Origin: DATLFA01 sp039934635
GTDB taxonomy: Bacteria > Actinomycetota > Acidimicrobiia > Acidimicrobiales > WLNW01
Reading direction: 5' to 3'
Assembly: GCA_039934635.1 (NCBI GenBank)
Contig: JBDTLT010000083.1
Span: 1-21,033 of the forward strand
Length of the DNA: 21,033 nt
Part shown: positions 1-8,680 of the stretch, piece after piece
How positions within the stretch are numbered: the stretch's first letter is position 1
Layout of the letters: every line of letters begins with the position of its first letter
Translations under genes and position numbers: made by a program
Notes under the pieces: model-generated
What the model was told of the DNA's origin: nothing
The model's database searches: none
What the model saw: only the letters and a program-made list of their open reading frames with translations

Positions 1-494
1 ACGGCCTCGGCAATGTCACTGCGGTCGCCGAGTTCAACATCTGGGCCGACCCCGAAGCCGCCGCGATCGTGTTCGAGGCCGGCTCCATGCCCACCTTGAT
101 ACCGCTCAACTTGACGCACCAGGTCATGGCCGACCGCGACGCGATCGATCAATTGCTCACCTCCCCGACGCCGACATCTGCGCTCGTGGCCGACCTGCTC
201 GGCCACACCATCGGTATCAACGTCGACGGCAACGCGGCGATGCACGACCCGTGTGCCGTGCTGGCGGTGACCCACCCGTCGCTGTTCGGCCTGCGACCGC
301 GACGCGTCGATGTCGAGTTGACAGGTTCGCACACGCGCGGCATGACCGTCATCGACGAGCGTCGATTCGGCTCGTCCCCGCCCAATGCCCTGGTCGGTTA
401 CGACGCCGACCCCGTCCCGGCACTCGAATTGATCGTCGACGCGTGCAGAGAGCCATTCAGGCCGGGCACCAACGCGACGAAGAACGTCCCATGA
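1..494 (+). CDS. Inosine-uridine nucleoside hydrolase family protein, 3' part only
   Basis: The frame is open from the window edge (first full codon at base 3), so this is the C-terminal ~163 residues of a gene that starts upstream. Members of this family hydrolyse the N-glycosidic bond of ribonucleosides with an active-site calcium. Visible family features are the GN-x-T-x-x-AEFNI stretch at the very start, the DPEAA segment, PLNLTHQV, and the C-terminal HDPCAV motif, whose His-Asp pair contributes to the active site in characterised nucleoside hydrolases. The later VDVELTG-x-x-TRGMTVID stretch is also typical. The GTG at 69 is not the real start, because homology continues upstream of it. 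Its stop overlaps the start of the next gene by ATGA, so the two are probably co-translated. Substrate specificity cannot be judged without the N-terminal calcium-binding part. Confidence 0.88.
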   Translation, partial: GLGNVTAVAEFNIWADPEAAAIVFEAGSMPTLIPLNLTHQVMADRDAIDQLLTSPTPTSALVADLLGHTIGINVDGNAAMHDPCAVLAVTHPSLFGLRPRRVDVELTGSHTRGMTVIDERRFGSSPPNALVGYDADPVPALELIVDACREPFRPGTNATKNVP

Positions 495-1615
495 GCGCGC
501 TCGTCATTCTCGATCGCGGCGCGCTGCGAGTGCACCGGCGCACGACCGGGTCGATGATCACGCTCGCCCCCGCCGACGCGGCCAACCGCCAGCCGGTGTG
601 GTCGGCCGACGGTCGTCTGATCGCGTGGTCGCGCTTCGACCGCCGGTCGAGCGACGGTCTGGCCAAGGTGATCGTCGTCGATCTCGACAGTCCCAACGAG
701 CGCGCGGAGCTCGACGTGATCTTTCCCGCGTTCTATCTGCACTGGCGGCCCGACTCTGCCGCGATCGCCACCCTCGGCGAGGGGCCGCTCGGCCTCGAGC
801 TCACCGTCATCGACGTCGCGACCGGCACGTCCGAGATACTTGCGCGCGGAGGCCCGCTGTATTTCGATTGGCAGGACAATGGCGCGTTGCTGGCCAATGT
901 GGGCAGCGACGACAGCCGCCGTTTCGAATATCACGGCGGCGCACCCAGGGCAGTGTCGTTCGACGCGCCCGCACCCGCGTCGTTCACGGCGCCCGCGCGC
1001 ATTCCGGGCACCGACGGCTGGGTAGCTGCAGTGCGCACGGGCAGCGCCAGCCAGTTGGTCGTGCTGAGCAGTGACGGTTCGATCACGCACGCCATCGGTA
1101 GCTTCAACGGACTCGTGCGCTTCGTCGTGTCACCCGACGGCCGGCGCGTGGCGTGGGTCGTAGGTCGCACCGTCGACGACCTTCCCCTCGACCCGACGAG
1201 CACTCCCGCCGACCGACTCTTCGTCTACGACCTCGCGACGCGTGCGACTTCTACCGTTGTCGACCGTATGCCGATCGTGTTCGAGTTCAGCCCCGACAAC
1301 GAAAAACTGCTGTACCTGTCGGTCGATGACCTCGGCGGCGCGCGTTGGATGCGATGGCACGTGTGGTCAGAGACCGTGGCCGACCAGCCGCTCGACTGGT
1401 GCCGGCCGTCCGCTGTCGAAGCACGCGAATACATCCCATTTGCCGAACAACACGCTCGAGGCCAGCGGCGCTGGTCGCCCGACAGTGCTGCGTTCTGTTA
1501 CGCCGGCACGGCGACGAGCGGCCAAGAAGGCGTGTGGGTACAGACGCTGGATTCGGACGAGGCGACGTTCGTGTCGACGGGTCAAGCCGCGTGGTGGTCG
1601 CCCGCAACGCGGTGA
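491..1615 (+). CDS. WD40/PD40-like (TolB-type) beta-propeller protein
   Basis: The protein has 374 residues if started at the ATG overlapping the previous stop (ATGA). The open frame extends further upstream, but that part is antiparallel or alternate-frame to the nucleoside hydrolase and has no protein-like character. Repeated blades carry the PD40 signature: QPVWSADGRLIAWSRF near the N-terminus, HWRPDSAAIATL, FVVSPDGRRVAWV, FEFSPDNEKLLYLS, and RWSPDSAAFCYAG near the C-terminus. No signal peptide or membrane segment is visible, so it is probably cytoplasmic. Such propellers act as binding scaffolds or as propeller domains of peptidases, but no peptidase domain is attached here. Coupling to a nucleoside hydrolase suggests shared expression rather than a known pathway. 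Its exact role is unknown. Confidence 0.8.
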   Translation: MSALVILDRGALRVHRRTTGSMITLAPADAANRQPVWSADGRLIAWSRFDRRSSDGLAKVIVVDLDSPNERAELDVIFPAFYLHWRPDSAAIATLGEGPLGLELTVIDVATGTSEILARGGPLYFDWQDNGALLANVGSDDSRRFEYHGGAPRAVSFDAPAPASFTAPARIPGTDGWVAAVRTGSASQLVVLSSDGSITHAIGSFNGLVRFVVSPDGRRVAWVVGRTVDDLPLDPTSTPADRLFVYDLATRATSTVVDRMPIVFEFSPDNEKLLYLSVDDLGGARWMRWHVWSETVADQPLDWCRPSAVEAREYIPFAEQHARGQRRWSPDSAAFCYAGTATSGQEGVWVQTLDSDEATFVSTGQAAWWSPATR

Positions 1616-1640
1616 GTCTGGCAATCAGGGGTGAGTCTGG

Positions 1641-4595
1641 TCAGTGGTGAGTCGGGCGGTTGGTCGAAAGCCAGTCGGCGACGCCCGGTTGCAGTGTTGG
1701 CGCCGCGGTCGATGGCTCCGCTGACGGCACGAGCATCGACGAAGACGGTAGCGAGAACGGTGTTCCGGCGGGATACCCGGGGCGGTACCAACCGGTCACG
1801 TCGACGATCAGATGCGTGGCCGCCTCGGCACTGCGGAACCTGATGCGGTGATCGGATCCGATGCGCATGGCAACCGCGTTCGGGACGACCTGACCGGCGC
1901 TGAAGTTGAGGTTCGACGTGTCCGGCACCGCTTCGTTGCCGGGATAGACGCTCACGTAGCCCGGCGCATTCAGTGCGACCGCGGTGACGTTCATCATCAA
2001 GACCGATGCATCGTCCGGCACGCCGATCGTACGGACATCCAACGACACCGATTGGTTTGCGCCGATGGGCGCCGGAGGACTGCTGGTGCGCGTGTCCAAC
2101 GCCCGGAACGGTTGCACGGCTTCGTACTGCCCGTCGATGACCGCGACCGTTCCGTTCTCGAACAGACCGACGATGTCGACGATGACCTCTGTCTCGCCCG
2201 CGAAGTTGTAGATGTTCACGGCTCCGTCAGCCCCGACCGGTGCAACGACGAGATTCGGCACGGTCTGGCCGGGCACGAAGTTGAGGCTCGAGGCATTGGG
2301 TAGCGCGGAGCCACTCGGCCAGATGGTCAAGTAGCTGCCGGCGGTCGGAGCCGTCACCGTCACGTTCATCATGACGGCGGAGATCGGCGAACCCGGAATC
2401 ACGATGGGCAAGTTGATGTACTCGTCCGCTCCGAGGGGTGTATCGAAGTCGAAACGCGTATCGAGCGCGCGGATCGGGCTCAATCCGACGAACGTGCCGC
2501 CATAGGTGGTGCCGGCGTCGGAGTACCAACCGACCACATCGAACAACACATGCGTCGAGCCTGCGAAGTTGTAGATCGTCACGTTGCCATTGGCACCGAC
2601 GGTTGCCGTCACGAGGTTTGGCACCGCCTGCCCCGCGACGAAGTTGAGACTGGAGCTGTTGGGTCGCGCCGTGCCCGAGGGATAGATCGTGAGATAGCTG
2701 GCCGCGGTCGGTCCGGCGACAGTGACATTCATCAGCACTGCCTTCACGCCAGACGAAGGCACACCACCGACGCCGGCCACTTGCACGTCACGCGTGCCGC
2801 CCGGACCCACCGGAGCACCGGCGCGGGTATCGAGCACACGTACGGGGCCGAGCGAATGAAACTCTCCGCGGCTCGACCGCACCAGCATCGCTTCTTGGAG
2901 AGTTGAGGTTTTCGTATCCGGGTTCGTCACCGTGATCGGCTTGATGCCCTCGGTGGCGCCGTTGCTGTTGACCACCGCGTTCAACTGCGTCGCCGAGCCG
3001 AACGTGGTCGATTGCACCGCGAGCGGTGATGACGCGACAGCGCCGGACTGGAAGTTGGTACCCGTGATTTGGATCGGCGTGTTCGCATTTGGACGGATCA
3101 GCGCCGGGCCGACGTCGGACACCGTCGGCGCGGGGTAGACGGGCGCAGCCGCGGTGACCGTGATCGCATTGGCGAACGTCGCCACACAGCCACTCACACC
3201 TTGCGTGACCGTGAGCGTCCGAGTGGAGAGTGTCGCCGTGAGCGAAGCCGTGAGGTTCATCGTCGCTTGATTTCCCGTGGGCACGACCACGCTGGTGCTG
3301 AGCCCGGCAGCACCGAACGAGAAAGTGGTGCCGCTGACCAATTCGCGCCCAGTCACCGTAATCGGCACATTGGAGGTGTTCTGGGCGATCGTTGTCGGCG
3401 CGACCGAATACACGACGGGCAGGCCAACGCGGTAGACGGTGCGATCGGCGAGAACCTCGTCGCCGAGATCCGATACCAATGCTGCGGCGGGTCCCGCATA
3501 GCGGAACGTGCCGCCCGAGCGGTTGACGACCACGGACGCGGAATTGCCGTCGTTGTAGATGAGATCGACGAAGTTCACATCGGTCGATGCCGAGTTCGCG
3601 ATCACGTCGCCGATCGCAGGCAGGCCGATGGCGCGGTCGCTGATCAGCGTCCACGTGGCGGCGACAACGTCGTAGAGGTAGGCGTCGACGTCGGTGTTGG
3701 TATCGGCAATGCTGTGCGAGGTCGCGGTGTTGATCACCAAGGAGGTCCCCGGGCGGGTGATGAATCCGTTGTCGGTAGCGCCGATCGCCACCAGCGTGGT
3801 TGTGCCCGCGGTAATAGCGCGGACGTAGTTGGTCGACGGACCGGAGTCGGTGGCGAAGAAGACGCGGTCGCCGCTCGCGTCGATGCCGCCGAAGCCGGAG
3901 GCCGAAGTGATTTCCGACTCGTCGTCGTTGACGCTCACGAGAGCGATGGCGTCCGACACGACGTCGTAGCGATAGACATCTGCCACCGAGTCGGTGTCTG
4001 CCGCATCGAGCGACGCGTCGGTCATGAAGACCACGTAGCGGCCGTCAGCACTCATGACCGCGTAGTCGGTGCCCGCCGTGAGCTCGGTACCTCCGACACC
4101 CACGTCGACCCGGACCGTGGTGCTGCTCTGACGATCACGCAAGTAGATATCGATCACGCCATTGGTGTCGCCGGCGACAAAGGCTCCAGTTGACGAGAAC
4201 AACACGTATCGACCGTCGTCGCTCACCTGGATCGCGGTCGCGTCGAAGTCGAGTTGTGTTCCGTCGGTCATCTGGCTGGCGATGTCGAGGGCGCCGGCGG
4301 TCGGAAGACTGTTGCGGTCGCGCACGACGGCGTGGGTGAATGCGCCGTTGGTGTCGATGGGATCGCTCACCGTTGCTGCGGTGTAGACCACATAGCGTCC
4401 GTCGGGGCTCCAGTTGCTCCCACCCGGCCCCGTCGTGTCAATCGTTCCGGCGGTTTGGACATCTTCCACACACGAAGGAGCCGCGGGTGGCGTGGCCGAC
4501 GACGAGGCGACAAAAGGCAGCGCGGAGGCGACGAGCAATACCGCGCTGAGCGCGATGGCGCGCCGGGTCAACGAACTAGCGCGAAGTCTAGGCAT
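1641..4595 (-). CDS. Large secreted multidomain protein: beta-propeller, two IPT/TIG-like domains, three LDTR repeats
   Basis: The protein has 984 residues from the ATG at 4595. This start is chosen because it gives a classic signal peptide: RLR/RR residues, then a hydrophobic core ALSAVLLVASALPFVA within the first ~35 residues. The frame extends further upstream, but only through the promoter region and the divergent neighbour. Residues ~45-380 carry PD40 blades (SPDGRYVVYTA, DDGRYVLFSS, ADGRYVVFMT). Residues ~390-475 and ~485-570 are immunoglobulin-like IPT/TIG-type domains (VTGRELVSGTTFSFG; ITGTNFQSGA). Residues ~577-935 hold three ~122-residue repeats, each with an LDTR motif (bases ~2828, ~2461 and ~2096), a V-x-MNVT strand, SxLNF-x-x-GQ-x-VPN and a closing (V/D)-x-x-GW/L. 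A Pro/Ser-rich tail ends the protein with no sortase motif or transmembrane anchor. It is probably exported and surface-associated. The gene ends 25 bp from the convergent propeller gene. Confidence 0.85.
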   Translation of the reverse strand: MPRLRASSLTRRAIALSAVLLVASALPFVASSSATPPAAPSCVEDVQTAGTIDTTGPGGSNWSPDGRYVVYTAATVSDPIDTNGAFTHAVVRDRNSLPTAGALDIASQMTDGTQLDFDATAIQVSDDGRYVLFSSTGAFVAGDTNGVIDIYLRDRQSSTTVRVDVGVGGTELTAGTDYAVMSADGRYVVFMTDASLDAADTDSVADVYRYDVVSDAIALVSVNDDESEITSASGFGGIDASGDRVFFATDSGPSTNYVRAITAGTTTLVAIGATDNGFITRPGTSLVINTATSHSIADTNTDVDAYLYDVVAATWTLISDRAIGLPAIGDVIANSASTDVNFVDLIYNDGNSASVVVNRSGGTFRYAGPAAALVSDLGDEVLADRTVYRVGLPVVYSVAPTTIAQNTSNVPITVTGRELVSGTTFSFGAAGLSTSVVVPTGNQATMNLTASLTATLSTRTLTVTQGVSGCVATFANAITVTAAAPVYPAPTVSDVGPALIRPNANTPIQITGTNFQSGAVASSPLAVQSTTFGSATQLNAVVNSNGATEGIKPITVTNPDTKTSTLQEAMLVRSSRGEFHSLGPVRVLDTRAGAPVGPGGTRDVQVAGVGGVPSSGVKAVLMNVTVAGPTAASYLTIYPSGTARPNSSSLNFVAGQAVPNLVTATVGANGNVTIYNFAGSTHVLFDVVGWYSDAGTTYGGTFVGLSPIRALDTRFDFDTPLGADEYINLPIVIPGSPISAVMMNVTVTAPTAGSYLTIWPSGSALPNASSLNFVPGQTVPNLVVAPVGADGAVNIYNFAGETEVIVDIVGLFENGTVAVIDGQYEAVQPFRALDTRTSSPPAPIGANQSVSLDVRTIGVPDDASVLMMNVTAVALNAPGYVSVYPGNEAVPDTSNLNFSAGQVVPNAVAMRIGSDHRIRFRSAEAATHLIVDVTGWYRPGYPAGTPFSLPSSSMLVPSAEPSTAAPTLQPGVADWLSTNRPTHH

Positions 4596-4683
4596 GAACG
4601 TCAGAGTCGGCGCGAACGGCCGATTACCTAATAGGCCATTCGACTCCCTTTTTCGAACTGTCTCTACTATCAAGTTCGGCGTG

Positions 4684-4689
4684 TAGGTT
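4684..4689 (+). promoter_or_regulatory. Candidate -10 element (TAGGTT) of a leaderless alcohol dehydrogenase transcript
   Basis: TAGGTT fits the actinobacterial TANNNT -10 pattern and lies 7 nt before the ATG at 4697. No Shine-Dalgarno sequence is visible there, so transcription may start at or next to the start codon. No clear -35 box is seen. The 101-bp region 4596-4696 must also hold the promoter of the divergent secreted-protein gene. Confidence 0.35.
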
Positions 4690-4696
4690 TTCGATA

Positions 4697-5797
4697 ATGA
4701 CCGACCGGGTGACCGCCGCAATCCAGACAGGGCGACGGGCCATCGAGCTCGACGAGTTCCCCCGACCGTCGATCGGGCGCGACGATGCACTGCTGCGCGT
4801 CGAGGCCTGCGGCATCTGCGGCACCGACGTCGAGCAATACCGCGGCCAACTCGAAGACACCATCGATCTGCGCTACCCGTTGATCCCCGGACACGAGCCC
4901 GTTGGCGTGATCGACGCGATCGGTGCCGACGCCTCGGCGCGCTGGCATGTGCGCGAGGGCGACCGCGTTGCGGTCGAACCGTTCCTGCCGTGCGGAAGCT
5001 GTTCGTACTGCCTCACCGGCGCGTACGAGCACTGCAACGGATGGGCGCGAATGATGTCCTACGGCTTCATCGGCACCGATGTCGCGCCCGCGTTATGGGG
5101 CGGCTACGCGACGCACATGTACCTGCACCCCAAGGCGGTGGTGCACAAGGTGCCCGCCGGCATCGCGCCCGAGACCGCGGTGTTGTTCAACCCACTGGGC
5201 GCGGGTGTTCGGTGGGGCGTGACGTTGCCGCGCACGACGATCGGCTCGAAGGTCGTGGTGCTCGGTCCCGGCCAGCGCGGACTCGCGTGCGCGATCGCAG
5301 CCAAGCTCGCCGGCGCGTCGCTCGTGATCATCACCGGCTTGACCCGTGATCGGCACAAGCTCGACTTGGCGATCGACCTCGGCGCGGATGTCGCAATCGA
5401 TGTCGAACGCGAAGACCTCGTTGCGCGCGTGCGCGAGCTCACCGGTGGCGGCGCGGACGTCGTCATCGACGTGAGCGCAGTGGCGACACAGCCGGTGGTC
5501 GATGCGGTCGAGTGTGTGCGGGCGGGCGGCACGATCGTGCTCGGTGGCGTCAAGGGCCACACGGTGCCCGAGTTCCCGAGCGACAAGATCGTGTTGCGGG
5601 GCATCACCGTGATCGGTGCACGCGGTGTCACGGCCCCCGGCTATCGAGAGGCGCTAGCCATCCTCGACAGCGGCGCGTTGCCCGTCGATCGGATGCGCAC
5701 GCATCAGTTCGCGCTGGCCGATGCCGAGCTCGCGATCCAGACACTCGCCGGCGAGATCGCCGGCGAAGACGCGATCAACGTCGTCATCCGTCCGTGA
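4697..5797 (+). CDS. Zinc-dependent alcohol dehydrogenase, MDR superfamily
   Basis: The protein has 366 residues, usual for a medium-chain dehydrogenase/reductase. It should oxidise an alcohol or reduce an aldehyde/ketone with NAD(P), in the cytoplasm. Catalytic zinc ligands are visible as Cys41 in CGICGTD and His66-Glu67 in PGHEPVG. The structural zinc site is complete: Cys99, Cys102, Cys105 and Cys113 in PCGSCSYCLTGAYEHC. The Rossmann dinucleotide site follows as VVLGPGQRGLACAIAA, with a GxGxxG-like Gly-Pro-Gly-Gln-Arg-Gly. The GGADVVIDV segment and the GGTIVLGGVKG loop are also typical. The ATG at 4697 gives the canonical N-terminus. The substrate is unknown. The closest general type is threonine/sorbitol dehydrogenase-like MDR enzymes. 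The gene is convergent with the pseudouridine synthase gene, with only 3 bp between the stops. Confidence 0.92.
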   Translation: MTDRVTAAIQTGRRAIELDEFPRPSIGRDDALLRVEACGICGTDVEQYRGQLEDTIDLRYPLIPGHEPVGVIDAIGADASARWHVREGDRVAVEPFLPCGSCSYCLTGAYEHCNGWARMMSYGFIGTDVAPALWGGYATHMYLHPKAVVHKVPAGIAPETAVLFNPLGAGVRWGVTLPRTTIGSKVVVLGPGQRGLACAIAAKLAGASLVIITGLTRDRHKLDLAIDLGADVAIDVEREDLVARVRELTGGGADVVIDVSAVATQPVVDAVECVRAGGTIVLGGVKGHTVPEFPSDKIVLRGITVIGARGVTAPGYREALAILDSGALPVDRMRTHQFALADAELAIQTLAGEIAGEDAINVVIRP

Positions 5798-5800
5798 CCC

Positions 5801-6502
5801 TCACGACCACCGACCGGCGTGGCGCCACTCGCCTTCGGCGAGCCCGTCGAGCGTGTACTCACCGATGTGCGTGCGCAGCAACGAGGTCACCTCGTAGCTC
5901 AGGTTGGCGAACATGCGTCGCACCTGGCGATGACGGCCCTCCGTTAGCAACACCACGAACGTCGACTCGTCGAGTGCTTCGAGTGCCGCCGGGCGGCACG
6001 GTGTGTCGTCACCGCGGAGCATGAGCGTTCCCGACGCGAACTGCTCGACGAGGCGAGGCAGGTCGGCGCCGGGTGAACGGTCGAGCGTGACCACGTAGCG
6101 CTTTTCGACGTGACGCCTCGGCGCGGTCAGCGCGTGCACGAGGGCACCGTCGTCGGTCACGAGCACGAGCCCGCTCGAGTCCTTGTCGAGCCGGCCCACA
6201 GTGGTCGGCCGAGGACTGCGCAGCATCCACTGCTCGGGCAGCAGTTCGAACACGGACGGCCCTTCGCGATCGGAGTGCGAACAGACATAGCCCACCGGTT
6301 TGTACAGCGCGACGACGAGCCCGAGTGGCGCGTCGAGCGGTTCGCCATCGAGGGTCACCGTCTCGGGATCGACCGAGCGGGTGGCGTCGGTCACGACCTC
6401 CCCGCCCACGGTGACGCGCCCGCTCTTCACGATGCGCTGCGCGTCCTTGCGCGTGCCGTAGCCGAGGTTGCCGAGCAGCCGATCGATCCGCACTTTTGCC
6501 AA
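5801..6502 (-). CDS. rsuA: Pseudouridine synthase, RsuA/RluB family (16S rRNA type)
   Basis: The protein has 233 residues. It isomerises a uridine to pseudouridine in rRNA. An N-terminal S4 RNA-binding domain (MAKVRIDRLLGNLGYGTRKDA to about residue 60) is followed by the catalytic domain. Visible motifs are YKPVGYVCS, TVGRLDKDSSGLVLVTDDG with the catalytic Asp106, the APRRHVEKRYVVTL strand, and EGRHRQVRRMF. The KPxGYVCS, SPRHHxEKxY-like and PAALE features resemble E. coli RsuA (16S Psi516) more than RluB or RluE, so rsuA is a reasoned but unproven symbol. The start is uncertain. TTG at 6502 is used here, GTG at 6493 (giving MRIDRLLG) is equally plausible, and no Shine-Dalgarno is visible. A TATATA/TATAGG stretch at ~6532-6539 could be its -10 box. 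Confidence 0.88.
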   Translation of the reverse strand: MAKVRIDRLLGNLGYGTRKDAQRIVKSGRVTVGGEVVTDATRSVDPETVTLDGEPLDAPLGLVVALYKPVGYVCSHSDREGPSVFELLPEQWMLRSPRPTTVGRLDKDSSGLVLVTDDGALVHALTAPRRHVEKRYVVTLDRSPGADLPRLVEQFASGTLMLRGDDTPCRPAALEALDESTFVVLLTEGRHRQVRRMFANLSYEVTSLLRTHIGEYTLDGLAEGEWRHAGRWS

Positions 6503-6581
6503 GTACCGGTCCCGTTCTGTTGGTGTCCGCCACCTATATACACGGGCGGCGCGCGAGAGGGAGTGGCGGAGGGGGGTCGCC

Positions 6582-6587
6582 TACACT
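6582..6587 (+). promoter_or_regulatory. Candidate -10 box (TACACT) for the aldolase operon
   Basis: TACACT fits the actinobacterial -10 consensus and lies 25 bp before the ATG at 6613. This leaves room for a short leader containing the AAGGGGG ribosome binding site at 6601-6607. No convincing -35 element is seen in the purine-rich stretch upstream. The 110-bp region 6503-6612 is shared with the divergent rsuA-like gene. Confidence 0.35.
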
Positions 6588-6612
6588 GGCCGGGCGAGAA
6601 AAGGGGGCGTCG

Positions 6613-7398
6613 ATGGCACTCGACTCAGAACAGGCGCAACAAGCAATCGGTGGTGCGGCGGCGTGGATGCCTCGGGCCATGAAGGGCGTCGGCCGTGATC
6701 TGACCGATCATCAGAAGCTCGCCTGCTCGCTGCGCCATCTCGACGACCTGGGCTTCTGCGAGAACCTGACCGGCCACATCACCTGGCAACGCGCCGGTGA
6801 CGAGTCGTTGTTGGTCAACCCTTGGGGCATCTGGTGGGCCGAGACCCAGGCGTCGGACATCTTGACGATCACCGACACGGGCGAGGTGCTCGATGGTCAG
6901 TGGGACGTCACGCCGGCGTTCCATATCCATACCGAGTTGCACCGACGCCGTCCGGACGCCCGGGTGATCGTGCACAACCACCCGATGTACGCAACGATCC
7001 TTTGTGGCATCGGCGTGCTGCCCGAGATCATCCATCAGAACTCGTCGATGTTCTTCGACGAGATGATCTTCATCAACGAGTACGACGGTGAAGTCGCGTC
7101 GGCCGATCTCGGCGCCGAGCTCGCCGAGCGCATCGGCGAAGCCTCCGTCGCCCTCTTGGCGAGCCACGGCGTGCTCGTGACCGCGCCGACCATCGAAGAA
7201 GCGACCTACAAGTCCGCTGCGCTCGAGCGCAGCTGCGAGATCATGTACAAGACGATGCTGACCGGGCAGAAACACTTCCCGCTGTCGCCGTCGGTGATGA
7301 AGCCCATGAAGGCGTCGCTCATCGAGCGGGCAGTCTTCGCATACTGGGACGGCGCGGTGCGTCAACTCATCGCCGCCGAACCCGAAGTCCTCGACTGA
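6613..7398 (+). CDS. Class II aldolase/adducin family protein
   Basis: The protein has 261 residues from the ATG at 6613, which has an AAGGGGG ribosome binding site 5 nt upstream. The longer frame from 6496 runs through the intergenic region and is rejected. Family members are zinc enzymes that cleave or decarboxylate phosphorylated sugars and related hydroxy-acids, for example fuculose-phosphate aldolase. The zinc ligands are visible as His121 and His123 in VIVHNHPMYAT and His185 in ASHGVLV. The earlier FHIHTELHRRRPD segment (~103-115) and the ENLTGHITWQ loop correspond to the substrate-phosphate region, but the loop differs from the usual GN-x-S-x-R. Many such actinobacterial paralogues act on non-phosphorylated substrates. 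It is the first gene of a three-gene operon with an amidohydrolase and a CoA ligase, so a role in a degradative pathway is likely. The substrate is unknown. Confidence 0.88.
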   Translation: MALDSEQAQQAIGGAAAWMPRAMKGVGRDLTDHQKLACSLRHLDDLGFCENLTGHITWQRAGDESLLVNPWGIWWAETQASDILTITDTGEVLDGQWDVTPAFHIHTELHRRRPDARVIVHNHPMYATILCGIGVLPEIIHQNSSMFFDEMIFINEYDGEVASADLGAELAERIGEASVALLASHGVLVTAPTIEEATYKSAALERSCEIMYKTMLTGQKHFPLSPSVMKPMKASLIERAVFAYWDGAVRQLIAAEPEVLD

Positions 7399-7418
7399 AC
7401 ATCCGTTAGGAGCCCCAC

Positions 7419-8672
7419 ATGGCGATCTCACTCGAAGAACTCACCGCGAACGCCAACTTCACTCGCAACGTCAAGGGCAAGGTGACGCTGCTGCCCGATC
7501 CGCCGCGCGCCGAGCGGCGTTACTTGATGATCTCGTGTGACGACCACATCGTCGAGCCGCCGCACGCGTTCGAAGGACGCGTACCCGCCAAGCTCGCGGA
7601 CCGCGCGCCACGCGTCGTCGACATCGACGGTGTCGAGTCGTGGCTCTTCGACGGCGAGATGATGCCCAACGTCGGGTTCAACGCAGTCGCCGGTCGCCCG
7701 ATCGACGAGTACAGCTTCGATCCCACGCGCTTCGAACACATGCGTCGCGGTGCGTGGGACATCGAGTACCGCTTGCGCGACATGGACATCGACGGCGTCT
7801 ACGCCTCGCTGTGTTTCCCATCGTTCTTGCCCGGTTTCGCCGGACAGCGCATCTATCAAGTGGCCAAGGACACCGAGCTCGCCATTGCCGTGACCCGTGC
7901 CTGGAACGACTGGATGCTCGAAGACTGGTGCGCGTTCAAGCCCGGTCGCATGATCCCGTCACAGTTGCCCATCTGGAGCGACCCGCAACTCGCGGCGGCC
8001 GAAGTGCGCAAGAACGCGGCCCGCGGGTTCAAGGCCATCTCCTTCAGCGAAGGCCCGCACCTGCTGGGCTACCCGTCATTGCACACCGGCTATTGGGATC
8101 CGCTGATGGCGGCGTGCGAAGAGACCGGCACCGTCGTGTGCCTGCACGTCGGATCATCGGGTACCTCGCCGACGACCGCGCCCGACGCGCCGAGCGACGC
8201 AACCGGTGCGTTGTTCTTCGCGTACGCGATGTACGCCGCGGTCGACTGGCTGTTCTCGAAGATCCCGGTGCGGTTCCCGAACCTGCGTCTGTGCATGAGT
8301 GAAGGCGGCATCGGTTGGGTCGCCGGCCTGCTCGACCGCTTCGAGCACATGGACAAGTACAGCGCCATGTACGGCACCTGGGAAGGCATCGAGATGTCCC
8401 CCGCCGAGGTGTTCAAACGCAACTTCTGGTTCTGCGCCATCGACGACCCGTCGTCGTTCCTGCAGACCAAGGTCATCGGCGCCGAGAACATCATGGTCGA
8501 GTCCGACTATCCCCACGCCGATTGCACGTGGCCGCACACTCAAGAAAAGCTGCACGCCCAGATCGGCAAGCTGCCCAAGGCCGCAAGAGAACAAATCACC
8601 TGGCGCAACGCCAGCAAGCTCTTCGACCTCCACGTGCCCAAAGAAATCCAAAAAGACCCCAACGCGTTCTGA
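7419..8672 (+). CDS. Amidohydrolase family (ACMSD-like TIM barrel) protein
   Basis: The protein has 417 residues, with a TTAGGAG ribosome binding site ~6 nt before the ATG and only 20 bp after the aldolase gene. It belongs to the amidohydrolase-related (PF04909-type) group, whose members decarboxylate or hydrolyse aromatic and cyclic acids with one metal. The usual first HxH motif is replaced by D-x-H (SCDDHIVEP, Asp41/Asp42-His43), followed by VCLHVGSSG, which supplies a barrel histidine, and the C-terminal VESDYPHAD with the conserved Asp. RLRDMDIDGVYASLCFPSF and RAWNDWMLEDWC are highly typical of this subgroup. Two further relatives occur in this window at 16162-17250 and 17258-18415. The reaction and substrate cannot be determined from sequence. 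The operon with a CoA ligase suggests ring-compound catabolism. Confidence 0.9.
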   Translation: MAISLEELTANANFTRNVKGKVTLLPDPPRAERRYLMISCDDHIVEPPHAFEGRVPAKLADRAPRVVDIDGVESWLFDGEMMPNVGFNAVAGRPIDEYSFDPTRFEHMRRGAWDIEYRLRDMDIDGVYASLCFPSFLPGFAGQRIYQVAKDTELAIAVTRAWNDWMLEDWCAFKPGRMIPSQLPIWSDPQLAAAEVRKNAARGFKAISFSEGPHLLGYPSLHTGYWDPLMAACEETGTVVCLHVGSSGTSPTTAPDAPSDATGALFFAYAMYAAVDWLFSKIPVRFPNLRLCMSEGGIGWVAGLLDRFEHMDKYSAMYGTWEGIEMSPAEVFKRNFWFCAIDDPSSFLQTKVIGAENIMVESDYPHADCTWPHTQEKLHAQIGKLPKAAREQITWRNASKLFDLHVPKEIQKDPNAF

Positions 8673-8680
8673 GGACGTTG

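Noticed and set aside
1611..1656. Three near-identical GGTGAGTC(T/G)GG direct repeats between the convergent genes
   Set aside because: The copies (1611-1621, 1630-1640, 1646-1656) are real, but short and unevenly spaced, and overlap both gene ends. I see no sign of a functional iteron or array, so they are not listed as a feature.
6009..6533. Minus-strand frame starting with GTG directly after the TATATAGG box
   Set aside because: It is out of frame with the clear pseudouridine synthase motifs and has Arg-rich shadow composition, so the promoter-like box more likely serves the rsuA-type gene.
8315..8680. N-terminal extension of the acyl-CoA synthetase
   Set aside because: It lies within the 3' part of the amidohydrolase gene in another frame and is Arg-rich shadow sequence. 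The ATG at 8681 gives the normal N-terminus.
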